Translations under genes and position numbers: made by a program
In this document: piece by piece, positions 11,691 through 23,855 of the stretch
Layout: every line of letters starts with the position of its first letter
Numbering within the stretch: position 1 is the stretch's first letter
Notes under the pieces: model-generated
Told to the model about the DNA's origin: nothing
Seen by the model: the letters and a program-made list of their open reading frames with translations, nothing else
Databases searched by the model: none
Origin: Serendipita indica DSM 11827
Taxonomy: Eukaryota; Basidiomycota; Agaricomycetes; Sebacinales; Serendipitaceae
Length of the DNA: 64,000 nucleotides
Reading direction: 5' to 3'
Assembly (NCBI GenBank): GCA_910890315.1
Contig: CAJVGD010000006.1
Coordinates: 930,001-994,000, forward strand

Positions 11691-12513
11691 TAGCGGGCAA
11701 GGATAGCCTTAGCCTCCTCATCACGACCTCGGTTGATCAACCAACGAGGAGACTCGGGAAGGAACCAGACAAAGAGGAGCTGGACTGACGACGAGAGACC
11801 CTGGAGAGCCGAGGGAATACGCCAGGACCAGTCACTGTTGATGCGGAAGGTACCGAAAGTCGTCCAAGCAGCAACAATGGAGCCAGAGAACCAGAGGGAG
11901 TTGTAGAGCGAGGTGAGAGGAGCACGGTGAGTTGGGTAGGCAACCTCGGAGATGAGCAGGGGTGAAGCCATCTGGGCAAAGGTGGTTCCGAAACCGATGA
12001 GGAAACGGGAACCGACGAACATGCCAAGGTTCTGGGTAGCCGTCTGGAGGATAGCACCAATGAGGACAATAAAGGCGCCAACAGCAATACCATTTCTGCG
12101 ACCAAGACCATCAGAGACGTATGGTGCGATAGGAATGGCGCAGAAGGCACCAATGGACTGGATGGCGTTAAAGAGACCGAGGTCCTCTTCCGTCGGATAG
12201 TGGAAATACTAAAAGCGACTCAGTGTAAATACCACTGGATTCGAGCTCAATAAAAATCTACTCACAGCTTTCCAGCGCTCGACCGACTGGAGACCGTTCA
12301 TCATCGAACCGTCGAAGCCGTTGGCATACGAGGTGATGAGGGGTATGATGAGCAGCAAGTTGAGCTTGACAATATGACTGTGGTTCCACCATTTGCCTAA
12401 AATGAAGGTTGAGCGACATGTAAAAACTAATCCACTCATTACTGACCAGTATGTAGCATAGCGGGGTCCAAAGACCGACCACCAGCTGACGCAATACCAG
12501 TATTAGGAGCCAT
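10768..12513 (-). CDS. Lactose-permease-like MFS sugar porter, copy 3
   Basis: A 529-residue transporter. Exons are 12513-12447, 12396-12266, 12208-11543 and 11493-10768; sizes 67, 131 and 666 for the first three match copies 1 and 4 exactly. Motifs present: GFDGSMMNGLQ, VGSRFLIGFGTTFAQ, PESPRWLINRGR, VEKVGRRPLF and TETKGRSLEED. Against copy 4 it carries two in-frame one-residue insertions, giving VYVGWLW instead of VYVWLW and EEDTAAL instead of EETAAL, each from three extra bases. The first falls in the last membrane helix and may affect packing. It is transcribed in the same direction as copies 2 and 4. Substrate is inferred from family only. Confidence 0.9.
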
Positions 12514-14567
12514 TTGGGAGTCCTTATCGAGGTCGAAGCAGGGAGCTGGCAAAGGAGTCGATGAGCAATCGGGCGAGCCTTATAAATGCGGGAATTGGAT
12601 TTGGCTGACTTCTGCACTCGGTGTTCCCGCAACGCATCTCCGTAAAAAATATTACACCCTCTCACCCTAATATCCTGCCATTGGATACAGACCTTCACAT
12701 AACACGAGCAGTCACCGAACCGCAGACGGCCCCCCGGAGAAATACCAAGGGTAAGTGCCGAGATAATCGCTATATATAGGGTTCACGGAATTTTAGGCCG
12801 CATTTTGCGCCCGACGCCGTGGTATTAAGTGGGAGGGTTGCAATATTTTGTACGGATATTCGCTCCGCAAAACCGAACCCAGGAGCCAGCCAAATTCAGT
12901 CCCCATTTCAACTGCTCATATCGATGCCCCGTGCAATATCACCAATAATCCGAACAATTAGACATCGGAGATCAAATAGTACGATGAAGCATCACACGAT
13001 GGTCCAAAATGGTATTTGGGGATCCAGGCTTCAGGTCCTCTTCGAAGTTGAACACAAGGTGCGGTGTCCGGCCATGTTGCTGATAGTTTGGTGTTGGAGG
13101 GTCTTCACATGGGTCTGCTTGATTGGCAAGAAAGTGAATATGGGCACGGCTTTGGGCGACCGCGGGCACCCTGGTTTATTCCATGTCCCGTCTCGAAAAT
13201 GAGACAGAAATTCTCGATACTGTTCACTATTCGTCAAATACAAAATGCACAATAAGGGTCAATCGTTGGCTCCGATCGATTCTTCGTTCCAGCCGTGCAA
13301 GGTGTGCGCGCACTTCAGCGTTACTTGTAATTTCCTGCTCACGTACTACCACACCAGACAGGTGTCAAATAGTGTAAAATTTCCGTCCGCTGACCAGTCA
13401 TAGACTCATGCACTCGACTTTTACCCTTCGATGGCCTCTGGATGGCATAATCGTCGAGACAGGTAGAGCTGTCCATCGACGAAGTATGCGGGAGTAGGCT
13501 TATCTACTACTATGCTCACCTTGTTCGAATGTAAAACAGTTGACTTGAAGTCACACTACAGTGGTCTGTTCAAAGGATGGCATTCAGCGCCTGAGTGACC
13601 GTTAAGCACATGGAACGGATGCGTTTCCAGGAAACTTTCTCCGACAAGACTTAGGCAACCTCGCGATGAGAATGCTCAATGTTGAGCTTCTCGTCTTGCG
13701 AATCCGACCCAGTGTGTTTGACTTGGGTCATGTCTTGTCCAGTCCGATTGCTGAGCTCGGCGACTGCGTCCTCGCCGTCGAACAGGGCTGCAGTCTCCTC
13801 GAGCGAACGACCCTTGGTCTCGGTCGCCCAAAGCCAGACATAGACCAACTCGAACATGAGCCAGATCGTATAGACGAGATAGTACTTCCACTTGAGAGCG
13901 CTGTAGGCGATAGGGTTGGTGTACTGGTTGAAGATGATGGCACCCATGACGGAGAAGTTCATCGCGGCGAGACCTTTGGCACGAATGAGGAAAGGAAGAA
14001 TCTCGATGGTGTAAGAGACGAGGAGAGGAGTATAAGCAATGGCGTAGAAACCGTTGAAAACGAAGACAAAGGCGAGGAGCGCGCGACCCGCCCCCGAGTT
14101 CTGAGTCTTCTCGTATGTTGCGGACATTGCGGCGATGATGGCATAGGAGACAAGCATACCAGCGGTCGAGATGACGAAGAGTGGACGACGTCCAACCTTC
14201 TCGACGGTCATAGAGGCTGAGATGGCAATGATGAAGTTGTAGATTGCAAGGATGCCATTAACGAGGGTCTGATCGTTAGAGCTTGTGATGCCAATACCGT
14301 CGAGGAGCTTTCCGAGATAGTAGGAGATGAGACCGTTTCCAGACCACTGGGAGAAGACACCGATACCGAGCTGTATAGATATGAATACGAAATTTATTTG
14401 GAAATGCGTAGAGACTCACGATGATCCTCATGCGGCGGCGGTTGCCTGGAGTGCGGAAGAGATCGAGCCAAGAGACGCGGGCAGCCTCAGCCTCGAGAGC
14501 GATGGCCTCCTTAATCTCATTGTACTCGAACGCAATGAGTGGATGTGACGCATCACCATCGGCGTGA
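12182..14567. repeat. Right arm of tandem duplication
   Basis: Partner of 9296-11690. It covers exons 1-2 and promoter of copy 3, the intergenic DNA, and exon 4 plus part of exon 3 of copy 4. Identity breaks sharply near 14568, where copy 4 uses different codons for the same residues (AKAILARYH region), which marks the edge of the duplication or conversion tract. Confidence 0.85.
12514..13650. other. Promoter of copy 3 and 3' flank of copy 4
   Basis: Duplicate of 9627-10767. CTTATAAAT at 12579-12587 is the likely TATA element for copy 3, and TATATATA lies near 12772. No gene seen. Confidence 0.5.
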
Positions 14568-15387
14568 TAGCGAGCCAGGATGGCTTTCGCCTCTTCATCA
14601 CGGCCGCGGTTGATCAACCAACGAGGAGACTCGGGAAGGAACCAGACAAAGATGAGTTGAATGACTGACGACAGGCCCTGGAGAGCCGATGGAATACGCC
14701 AGGACCAGTCACTGTTGATGCGGAAGGTACCGAAAGTCGTCCAAGCAGCAACGATGGATCCAGAGAACCAGAGGGTGTTGTAGAGCGAGGTGAGGGGAGC
14801 ACGGTGAGTTGGGTAGGCAATCTCGGAGATGAGCAGGGGTGAAGCCATCTGGGCAAAGGTGGTTCCGAAGCCGATGAGGAAACGGGAACCGACGAACATG
14901 CCAAGGTTCTGGGTAGCCGTCTGGAGGATAGCACCAATGAGGACGATAAAGGCGCCAACAGCAATACCATTTCTGCGACCGAGACCATCAGAGACGTATG
15001 GTGCGATAGGAATGGCGCAGAAGGCACCAATGGACTGGATGGCGTTGAAGAGACCGAGATCCTCCTCCTTTGGATAGTGGAAGTACTACGAGCGCCTTAG
15101 TAAGATTGTTACTCTTGAGTTTCAGGAAAAGTCTACTCACAGCTTTCCAGCGCTCGACCGACTGGAGACCGTTCATCATCGAACCGTCGAAGCCGTTAGC
15201 ATATGACGTGATGAGAGGAATGACGAGCAGCAAGTTGAGCTTGACAATATAACTGTGCTTCCACCATTTGCCTAAATGAAGGTTGAGGGACATGTAAAAA
15301 CTAATCCACGCATTACTGACCAGTATGTAGCATAGAGGGGTCCAAAGACCGACCACCAGCTGACGCGATACCAGTGTTAGGAGCCAT
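13651..15387 (-). CDS. Lactose-permease-like MFS sugar porter, copy 4
   Basis: A 527-residue transporter. Exons are 15387-15321, 15271-15141, 15085-14420 and 14370-13651, all in frame. Same signatures as copy 3, with VYVWLWATETKGRSLEE uninterrupted. Exon 4 and the 3' part of exon 3 are almost identical to copy 3, while the 5' part of exon 3 and exons 1-2 differ at many silent sites. The gene is therefore a mosaic of an older copy and a recently homogenised one. A minus-strand TATAAAG element at 15451-15457 lies about 65 bases before the start. It is the outermost gene of the array. Confidence 0.92.
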
Positions 15388-16379
15388 TTTGGAGACCTTT
15401 TCGAGATCGAAGGAGGAACTGGCAAAGGAGTCGATGAGCAACTGGACAAGCTTTATACTTGGGGGGCGTGGACTTTGCTTTCGGCGTTGCGAAGACGCAC
15501 CTCCGTACAAAATATTGCACTGTCCGCGTCGAATATCCCGGATTGGATGTAAACCCTCATATCACGTAGGCAGTCGACGAGCAGCAGACGGCCTAGCGGA
15601 GAAACGGACTAGAAAGGACCGATGTGATCGTTGTAGGTAGAATTCACGAGATTCAAAACCGCAAAACCCGCATCTTGCGCGTGAATACCCGACTCTAAGT
15701 GCGAAGGACGCAATATTTCATGCGGACAGTCATTCCGCAACACCGAATGCCACTGCCAATCAAATTCAGTATTTCAGGCGCTCATACCTTAAAACCGAAC
15801 AACTGGACATTCAAGATCAAATACAGTGACGAAGCATCACCTCACGGTCTAGAATGGGATTTGGCAATCCATAAGGCTGTACGTCTGTGCATTCGCGACG
15901 TTCAGCAAACAAAGGCGGCTGTTCGTCTTGCTGACAGTTTGGTTTGGGCAAAATCTCGGCATGGATCCTGCTTGATTGGCAAAAAAACTGAATATGGGCA
16001 CGGCTTGGAGTCGATTCAACGAGTGTAGGAATCGTTGATGGGGCATGAACGGACTATTACGTTGAGATGTGCATTTGTGTAATGTGTATCAATACTGAGA
16101 CTTGTCGTCAAAACGTAGGTTATCGTTGGGTCCAAGGTTTGCTCAGCGGCGAGCCTCTTCGCCATGTAGTTCAAGTCATGTAGGTAGTATCATTTAATCT
16201 TTTTCTCCAATCTCCAACTTCGGTCCCAGGGAGACTGACTATTCCTTGGTCCCAACGCCTCTCATCTTTCTAGACGCGCAACGCTCGTGCTCTCTACATC
16301 ACAACTCAATCACACCTAAAGGAAGATAACATAAAGAAACAACTGTTCAACACCGTCTACTCGGTCTCACACATTAGAA
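15388..16379. other. Divergent intergenic region, copy 4 / eIF1A
   Basis: About 990 bases between head-to-head starts. It holds the copy 4 promoter on the left. On the right a pyrimidine-rich stretch (CTTTTTCTCCAATCTCC, about 16198-16215) is likely part of the eIF1A promoter or leader. No coding content recognised. Confidence 0.4.
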
Positions 16380-17115
16380 ATGCCAAAGGTGGAGTTTTCT
16401 CTGCCCGTGCACGGCGATGACTCACGCGATTCATCTGATTAGAATAAAGGAAAGGTCAATGTCTATTCCCGCGAATTATCTACAATTTTGAATGTCGCTG
16501 CTTCCACGCGCCGTGTGCTAAGACTGCGATCATAGGGTGGCAAGAACCGTCGACGAGGAAAGAACGAAAACGAGGGTGAGAGGCGAGAGTTAGTGTTTAA
16601 AGAAGATGGTCAAGGTGTGTTTTTGCGACACAGAATGCGACGCCGTGCATACGCGCTAGATGTGACGCTGACTCACACTTCGCTGCAGAATACGCACAAG
16701 TTACAAAGATGCTTGGAAATGGACGACTGGAAGCACAGTGTTTCGATGGCGAGAAACGACTAGCACACATTCGTGGCAAGATGAGGAAGAAGGTCCGTTG
16801 AGTGCGATGGATGGAGGTACTAGTACTCACAGGGTACTAGGTTTGGATCAATCAAGGAGATATCATTCTGCTTTCCCTGCGTGACTTCCAAGACGACAAG
16901 GCAGACGTTATCGTCAAGTACACTGCCGACGAGGCGCGTAACCTCAAGGTCAGAAGAGCATCTACGGTTAGTATACACCTTACTCACGAATTATGCTACA
17001 GGCCTATGGGGAGCTGCCGGAGAATGCAAAGATCAACGATACCGACACTTATGGAGAGGCGGAAGACGGAATTGTGTTCGACAACGACGACGAGGTCGAT
17101 ATTGATGATCTTTAG
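16380..17115 (+). CDS. TIF11: Translation initiation factor eIF1A
   Basis: A 141-residue cytoplasmic factor that promotes scanning and start-codon selection on the 40S subunit. Six exons: 16380-16388, 16443-16454, 16536-16614, 16689-16792, 16841-16948 and 17002-17115. The first exon encodes only MPK and the second only NKGK. The product has the basic N-terminus ([20 protein letters not shown]), the S1-type OB fold ([50 protein letters not shown]) and the acidic C-tail ending DEVDIDDL, all as in yeast and human eIF1A. Length fits the family. The micro-exons were placed because only this chain gives the conserved N-terminus. Confidence 0.96.
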
Positions 17116-17403
17116 ACGTCAAGACGTCTTTACCGGGTTCTCAGTCCTTGCTTTCTACTGCATGTTTCGGAACTGTTCCTCTTGTGTACAAGAGACGAAC
17201 CGCCATGACGGCCGCGGGAGCTCTGTCTGTAGAAGAGATGCCCCTTCGCTTTGTACCATCAGAAAAATGAACAATGCACTGTCATCGCGACCAACTCTCC
17301 GATAAATGAGCATCTGTACAATTGATGATAATTAAAGCACCACATGAGCAGAAGAGGGGTCCAAGTCGACGAAGATTTTCCCTAAAAGCCAAAACGAGGG
17401 TGT

Positions 17404-18856
17404 TCACTCGTCTTCCTGATCCGTAAGTTCTTCCTCATCTCGGATGCCACCATGGCCGTGCTCGTATCCTCTTCTCCGTATCCATGCGTGACCATTTGTA
17501 TATGGTACGGTCCGCAAAGGCGTTAATAACACCCACCACGGGCTGGTCATACAGTCAGCAACCTCCTGATCATTTGTGATATCTCCACTCACTGTCCTGT
17601 TTCCGTAATGTTGAAGAATAACCGGAAATTGTCCCGCACACCGAGGTTATATGCATTGACAAATGTTTCCCCTCGAGACGCAGCAACTTTACGGTACGTG
17701 CTGGCATCGTGGTTCTCGACAGATGTCTGTCCCTGAGAGACGAGATAGAGATGCCATCCGCACATTGCGCTAACCGCCAGACCTAGCGCGAAGCAGATGA
17801 TATAAATCAGCATGAAGATTACTTGGGGCGTCGCATGTGGCCACTTTTGACTTGTCAATATGCACGATCAGACAATAACAGCTGAACTGACCGAGTTAGA
17901 CATTTCGAACACCACCCATGCCTTTGTCCATCCCAGGACGAGAAAGCATGTGCAGCACACGATCAAGTAGACCCTACCAGTCCTCAGCAGAGTGAACGGT
18001 GCTGACGACACACGTACATGAAGAGAACGAAGTGACGTTCATTTCCAATGCCGACGCATTGGTTTATCCCTAAACTCGGTCAATTCAGAGTTACAGAAAG
18101 TGTAGATGCGTACACTAGATTACGTCAACTTGTGAGTGGTCACCAAATAGCAGACTTACAGGACAATGATGATCATACTTCAGCACACAGCGCTTGCACA
18201 CGCGGCAATGATGCGTTCGCTATGATACCGTCAGTCATTCGGTCATAAATCAATCAACACAACCTACTTCTGGTTTGGTACTACCGCATTTTTGGCATCT
18301 CCCTACCTTCCCTGGCTCCAGCTCATGGCCACGCAGCGTTTCGGCACCATAACGCGGCTTTTGGACAGGTGCACTTGTCCATCTGTTCCATGCGCTATTC
18401 GAAAGGTGCCTGCGTTGGCCAGAGAACGGGAAATCGTCGTCTGCAAATCCGGGTGGGACGGTAATCGCCCAGTAATAGTTGGCGAGCGTGTTAAACGCGA
18501 TGAGTGCACATATGGGTGTGCTGAGAATGCGTAATGGGAGCTCTGGTGCAATAACGTCGACTATATCCCAGCGACACGAATGTGAGCCGGCATGCTTGTC
18601 ATTTCAAATGGGCAAAGCGACGTACAAAATGTGAATATGCCCATACTGATGAGAACAACTGCGATTCTAAAGGGTGGAAACGCGCATTCTGTCAGTATTT
18701 AGGTCCTTGTCATGGCTAGGTGCTGAGGCGCGGGTATTCTGTGTCGGATAGAGGGATAACTGACCCAATAAATAGTGGACCAACAGCCCCAGTTACTCTG
18801 TCGGCGGAGCGTTCGATGCATTTGAAGCATCGAAACACCCAGCGTGTGATAAACAT
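17404..18856 (-). CDS. DHHC palmitoyltransferase
   Basis: Membrane enzyme that attaches palmitate to protein cysteines. Exons traced: 18856-18765, 18666-18626, 18560-18268, 18219-18160, 18069 onward, then two or three more to the stop at 17404. The cysteine-rich domain reads [11 protein letters not shown] joined to [20 protein letters not shown]. Downstream are [16 protein letters not shown], two hydrophobic segments, a TTxE-like motif (GQTSVEN) and [11 protein letters not shown], typical of the C-terminal part of the family. Four membrane segments are visible. Oddity: after the DHHC exon ends (CCT), the next exon starts GGATAAAC. This meets a stop unless one base is added, in which case it reads the consensus CPWINQCVG. 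This is either a consensus error or a real lesion in the catalytic core. Confidence 0.82.
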
Positions 18857-19333
18857 GCTCAGACTAAACGCTAACTTGTAGTAGCGTCGGAAGGGTATTC
18901 TATTTTGATACAATGACGGCTTGCTCTCAACCTGGCTGCGGTAAGGTTGGTTGTGGTCTTGGTCCAAGCTTGCTTTAGCGGCGTCATCCTCACCTTGTAC
19001 AAATTTCAAAAGATAGACATACAGAATAAATGAGGTCCGTGTTAATTCCCAATTCATGAATATACATGGAGATAAAGCGGCTTCGTAGTCATGCTTTACG
19101 GACACACGAACAAGATGAAGAGTGGACGAAAGAGAGGAGATTGCAGGATCAGAAACGAATACTATCACAAAAACCCACGATAATTCGAGATGTATGGATG
19201 TACCGAAATGGACTTGAAAACCGGAAAGGAATGTGCGAGGAGAGCATGAAAGTGGACGTGAAAAAAGGGAATGTGAGAGCAGGGCTTTGGTTGCGCCGCG
19301 CATGGTCGTAGAGACCTTCCAAGAGGATCAACC
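18857..19333. other. Intergenic region upstream of the DHHC gene
   Basis: About 480 bases between the ankyrin gene stop and the DHHC start, both on the minus strand. An open frame runs through from 19303 into the DHHC first exon, but nothing in it resembles the family's N-terminus. I take it as promoter plus leader. Confidence 0.4.
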
Positions 19334-22300
19334 TCACCGCTTCTTGCGCGAGAACAGGCCACCAAACTTGGACCTGGTTGGCTTTGGATAATCGGATTCA
19401 CGAGTGTCAACCTGCTGGAGAGCCCGAGAATTGTCGCCTCCCTTTTCCTGATTAAAACTTCTAACACTCTCGTACCCAAATTCGCTGCGTCCACTGCCTG
19501 AGAGACCGAGCCTTCGCTCCGCTGCCGAGGCTGGTGGACTGTTTCGATAGCTCCCTCCTGGTCCAATGTCGCTTGGCGTCAATTGGATAGGTGAGTGCTG
19601 AGGATCAGGAATCATCCTGGCTTCGTCCTTCACACGTTGCATTTGCAGCATATTGTGCAAGTCGACCGCAGATGGTATGGACGGCAGCGCGGGAACTGGC
19701 TCGGGTGGTGCTGACGGCGATACAGGACTTTCAGACCCCTCATGATCCGAACCAACTGAGAGGAAAGAGTTGTATGGGTCTCTCGGAGGCACGAGCGCGA
19801 TAACTGGGGGCTACAGGCGGCGTCACACGAGTGATCAAGACGGAGTGTTCTGATCTCGAGCCTGAACCCGTAGGAGTCGAAGGTTTTCGCGGTCGAGATG
19901 CAGAACGTGGTCGCCCTGCCTCTTCCGATGATTCGTTCAAGTGTGACTGCTCCTGAGCGACCTTGGAATCAATCCGTAGCTGGTTCGAGTTCATCCGTCG
20001 TCTACTTTGGATAGAGTCGGGTCTTCGTCCATCCGGAGAAGGTGGGACAATGGGCGACGTATCTTCCAGCGGCGTTCGGCCATCGGTAGGTGTGGGCATA
20101 GTCTGTACGATATCGATGGTCAGTCCTCCAGGTCTCTGAGAGTCAGCAGGCTTTGCTCCTGCAGTCGAAGGCCGGGAAACGACTTGAGGGCCAATACGAG
20201 GTCGGACATCAGTCGTGGTCCAAGCTCTTTCCCGTCCCTGAAGGTCGTCCTTGTTGATATGCGAGTTGAGACCCAGGTCTGACTTGGATATAACCCTTGT
20301 TTGTTGTAGAGTAAGATGCGTGTTTGAGCGAGGTGTCTGAGCCTTTGACGGAGGGGGGAGTACCCGATTCTCACGAGGAGCGTCTAGACGCGTGCTGCTC
20401 TGAGGTGTTACACTCCTCGGAGCTGAAATGGAAATCAGAGGGGAAATCTACAAAACCCAATGAAGAGCTTACTGGTCGGTCTGGCCTCCTTTGGTGTGGT
20501 GGGCCTCCCTTCTCGTTGCTTTGGCGCTACAATACTGTTAGAACGCAACTTGGGCGAGAAAGTGTGTACTCACTGACTGGGCGGCCGAACACATCTCGCT
20601 TCGGCGTCACAGGACGCTTGACCTTCTCCGTGTCGCTAGCTTCTCCTTTCCTGAGGTACCCTTCCAACATCTCAGCGCGCATGTTCGTCGAAGGGCCCAT
20701 GGAAGAGGGAACCATGCGGTCAATCGGCTCATGATCACCGCCTTCTGTGCTACCATCGTCCGCCGCAGACTCGCGGTGGAATCGTTTGGCCAGCTGCTCA
20801 TTGCGAGCCAATACTCGCTCCATATGAAGCGACTCTCCCAGGGCGGCTAGTCTCTCGCGCAGCGCAGACCTATCTTCTTCTTCGAGCATGTCGTCGCCAT
20901 CAGATTCGGAAGGGCCTGTACCCTTTGTGTCTGTAGTCGCTGAGCGTGATCTTGTATTCCCTAGTGGTGACGCAGTGTTTTTGTGAGACGAATTGCTAGC
21001 AAGCCGCTTCGCCTTTTGACGCTGCTCATATTCCGTCTGAATCACCCTCGCGTGCGCCTCGACGAGCTCTGCCGCTTGTGCACGAGTTGAAACTTGGCGA
21101 GGGTCGATGAAAGACATTGGTATGGAGCCATTGATGTTGTAATCTGCGATCCCAGCGTAGCCAGGGCTGGCAATCGATGGCGAGGTACCTCCTGGGCCGA
21201 GCGAAATAGGGGATGGGGCAGGGGAATGATTCGTAGACACTGTCGCAGATCTTAGTGGCCGAGAAATGTAATCAGAGGCTAGCTCTTCGCCGCCCTCGGG
21301 CGAACGCAATGCATCTGCAGAACTATTTGTGCCAGTGAGGTTGGATGATTCATGGGAAGAAATGGAGCCTCGCTCGTCACGACTGTCAGGAGCTTGCTGC
21401 GTACGGTTGAGCGATGTAAATGACGGCACCGGACGAGCTGATCGTGGCGCTGGTGACGCTTGATCCGAGCCAAAGGACAGTGGTGTGTCCGTTCTAGCGC
21501 GGTCGATATCGTCTCGTGACTCCTGATGAACTGCAGTCATAGCTAACCCGTCTCCAGGTCCCAGCTTCGCTCTATGTCGCGGCACAATACCAGAGTTGGG
21601 GGTGAGCACTGGGGATGGTTTGTTGGGGAGCGCCGAGTGTGATGGATAATGCCGGAGTCCTGAACCAGAAGACTTTCTTCCCAGACCAAATGTCGTTTGT
21701 CCAGCTGGTGCAGAATGTTTCGCGCGATCCGGGAGCGCTCCCCTGGTCTGCATATACTGTAATTCCGCGGGAGTACGGTTGAGTACCCTGGAAACCTCAT
21801 CCAGATCGTCCGGCGACCGGCTAAGGGTTTGATCGTCTGTGGTGCTAGGTGCACCGTCGGCGAGATCTGGGCGAGCATACTCTGCCATGGAAGTTGATGG
21901 CTGTTGACCATTCATGATCGGACCAGAAATGGCATCGCGTGAGATTGTATGGGGATGGAGATGTCGACCATGGTCACGCTTTGATAGAGGGGGGAGATGA
22001 TGTCCATGGAAGAGCCCGCCGCCTCTGTCTTTGTCAGTCACACCGCTAGCACTCGGACTTCGTGTCCGAGTGAGTGTTGGCGGCGAAGGGGAGGATGGCG
22101 AAGGGGCTATAGAGAGTGCACCAGACGCGGTAGCGGGTCGTAGATTGGGTCGCCGGAATAGTTTATTGAGACGACTAGCAGCCCCATGTGACTCTTTGCC
22201 CGAGTGATGACTGATCTGGCTCGTTGCGTCGTCATTCGGCATGCTACTCTTCCCTTCGCGACTGTTTGCAGACTTTGGTCTACGCACAGTGAAAGGAAGC

Positions 22301-23277
22301 CTGGATTCCTTTTCATGAGCAGATGAGGCAGTTGCAGGTCGATCCGATGGGAAACTCTGCTGCTTCTTTCCGGACGGAGGACGTGGGTACGATGTCGAGG
22401 GGGGCGATTCGTGAATAGAGGGTAGGGATGGTCGCCGTCCGGGCTGATTTGCATATCGACCCAGTGACGCCGTGCTCTGCGCTGCAGAGCCGGTGAGCGG
22501 TAGAGAGGCCGTGCTAATGTTTCCTCCTCGGAACCCAAATTCCATTTCTGGTTTCAGGCCAGAGCTGGATGGAGGCTGTTGAGGAGTCTCGATGCTTCTT
22601 CTTGGCGCCCCTTCGTGATCGATCCGCCAGTCTCTAATAAAATCGGCCACTCGTTGTCTGCCAGCGCTGCGCGCCACCATTTCTGGTGTTGCTTTCTCGA
22701 TATCTCGAGCAAGGGGATTTGCACCATTCTCCAACAGGATTCGAGCAACTTCCAAGTGGCCCAGAGCAGCCGCAAAATGCAGCGGTGTGGAACCTCGCAG
22801 ACCTACGGGCAGAGACGAACCTCCATTTGAACTCCCTGGCCTGGTGGTGGATGCAGAGGACGGTGGAGCCTGTAAACCAGCGCTTCCTAGTCGGCCCTTG
22901 TGCAACTTCTCGCCGGCCGTTGTGCACTGGTGACTGTCTCCGATCACCCCGCCAGGTCCCACCATCTGACCAGGACCTCCAATGTTGATGGGCGGTCCTG
23001 TAGAACTGGGGAGTCGAGGGATATTGACATCTGCGCCATTGTCGATGAGGAGCTGAACAACCTCGACTGAGCCTCCAGAAGCAGCAGCATGGATGGGAAG
23101 AAGACCCCCAAGAACTGCATTGATAGGTTGACCGTGTGTGATCGCATAAGTGACCAAGCCAATGTTGCCAGCAGCAGCCGCCCCATGGAGGTCATAATTT
23201 AAGACTAGAATTAAATGCAAAGGAAATCATGTCAGTAAAAAGAAAATAATACTTCTAGGGACGCTGGACCGGGGCAT
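19334..23277 (-). CDS. Large ankyrin-repeat protein
   Basis: About 1,200-residue protein of unknown role. Exon 1 (23277-23253) encodes MPRSSVPR; exon 2 (23204-20574) starts LNYDLHGAAAAGN; then 20526-20473 and 20422-19334. At least three ankyrin repeats lie in the first 200 residues: GLLPIHAAASGGSVEVVQLL with DNGADVNIP, and GSTPLHFAAALGHLEVARIL with ENGANPLARD. The rest is long, Ser/Pro-rich and probably disordered, with a short coiled segment around the RERLAALGESLHMERVLARN stretch and a basic end (FSRKKR). The last exon needs a one-base shift at the five-G run 19806-19810 to pass from TPPVAP to VIALVPPRDPYNS; a 25-base intron is the less likely alternative. An ankyrin head with a disordered tail suggests a scaffold or regulator, but no function is assigned. 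Confidence 0.8.
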
Positions 23278-23855
23278 CTGGGGGGGAAGGTCGACCAGCA
23301 CAGGTAACGCCCCACACACAAGGGGCCAAAAAAGCCTGAATCACAAACGACAGAGATCTGACAAGACGGGTTTGAAAGATCAAGAGTCTCGTAGAATGAG
23401 ATCAATGGTCGTCGTAGAGACGCGAGAGCCATAAGGAGCTAGCGACTTATTTGAATGCTCATCGGCAACGGCTACGTGTAGGTATTTGGGAGGAATATGA
23501 GCAAAAGCGAATAAAGACGCTTACAGGTTGTGACTACATCGTATTTCTTCTTATGAACCATTAGTCAACGCCGGGGACGACGCCTCGAACGGCGTGCGAG
23601 GTGGCGAACGAGTGAAAGATGAGCGAGAGGATGCTCAAAGGATGCTTTGCGTGCAATTTGAGCGAATAATGCAGACGAGAGCGTGCTTCGGGCACGGCAG
23701 CTTCGTCGTGGTCGGGTCGAAGAAACGCCTTCAAGTCCCGATCGGCCTTTACCTGTCTCCGTTTCCCTTCTGCGGCTGGTTTCAGCGGGGAGCGGCCAGT
23801 AATCAGGACCTGTTTGGTCATCGTTTTTGTGCCTTTTTGTCATTTGCGGTCAACA
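23278..23855. other. Divergent intergenic region, ankyrin / DUF218 genes
   Basis: About 580 bases between head-to-head starts. Short frames in both directions have no recognisable content. Likely holds both promoters and leaders. Confidence 0.4.

Noticed and set aside
7936-15387. Possible transposon carrying the sugar porters
   Set aside because: No transposase, integrase or reverse transcriptase, and no terminal repeats at the array edges; the repeats are explained by tandem duplication of the gene and its flank.
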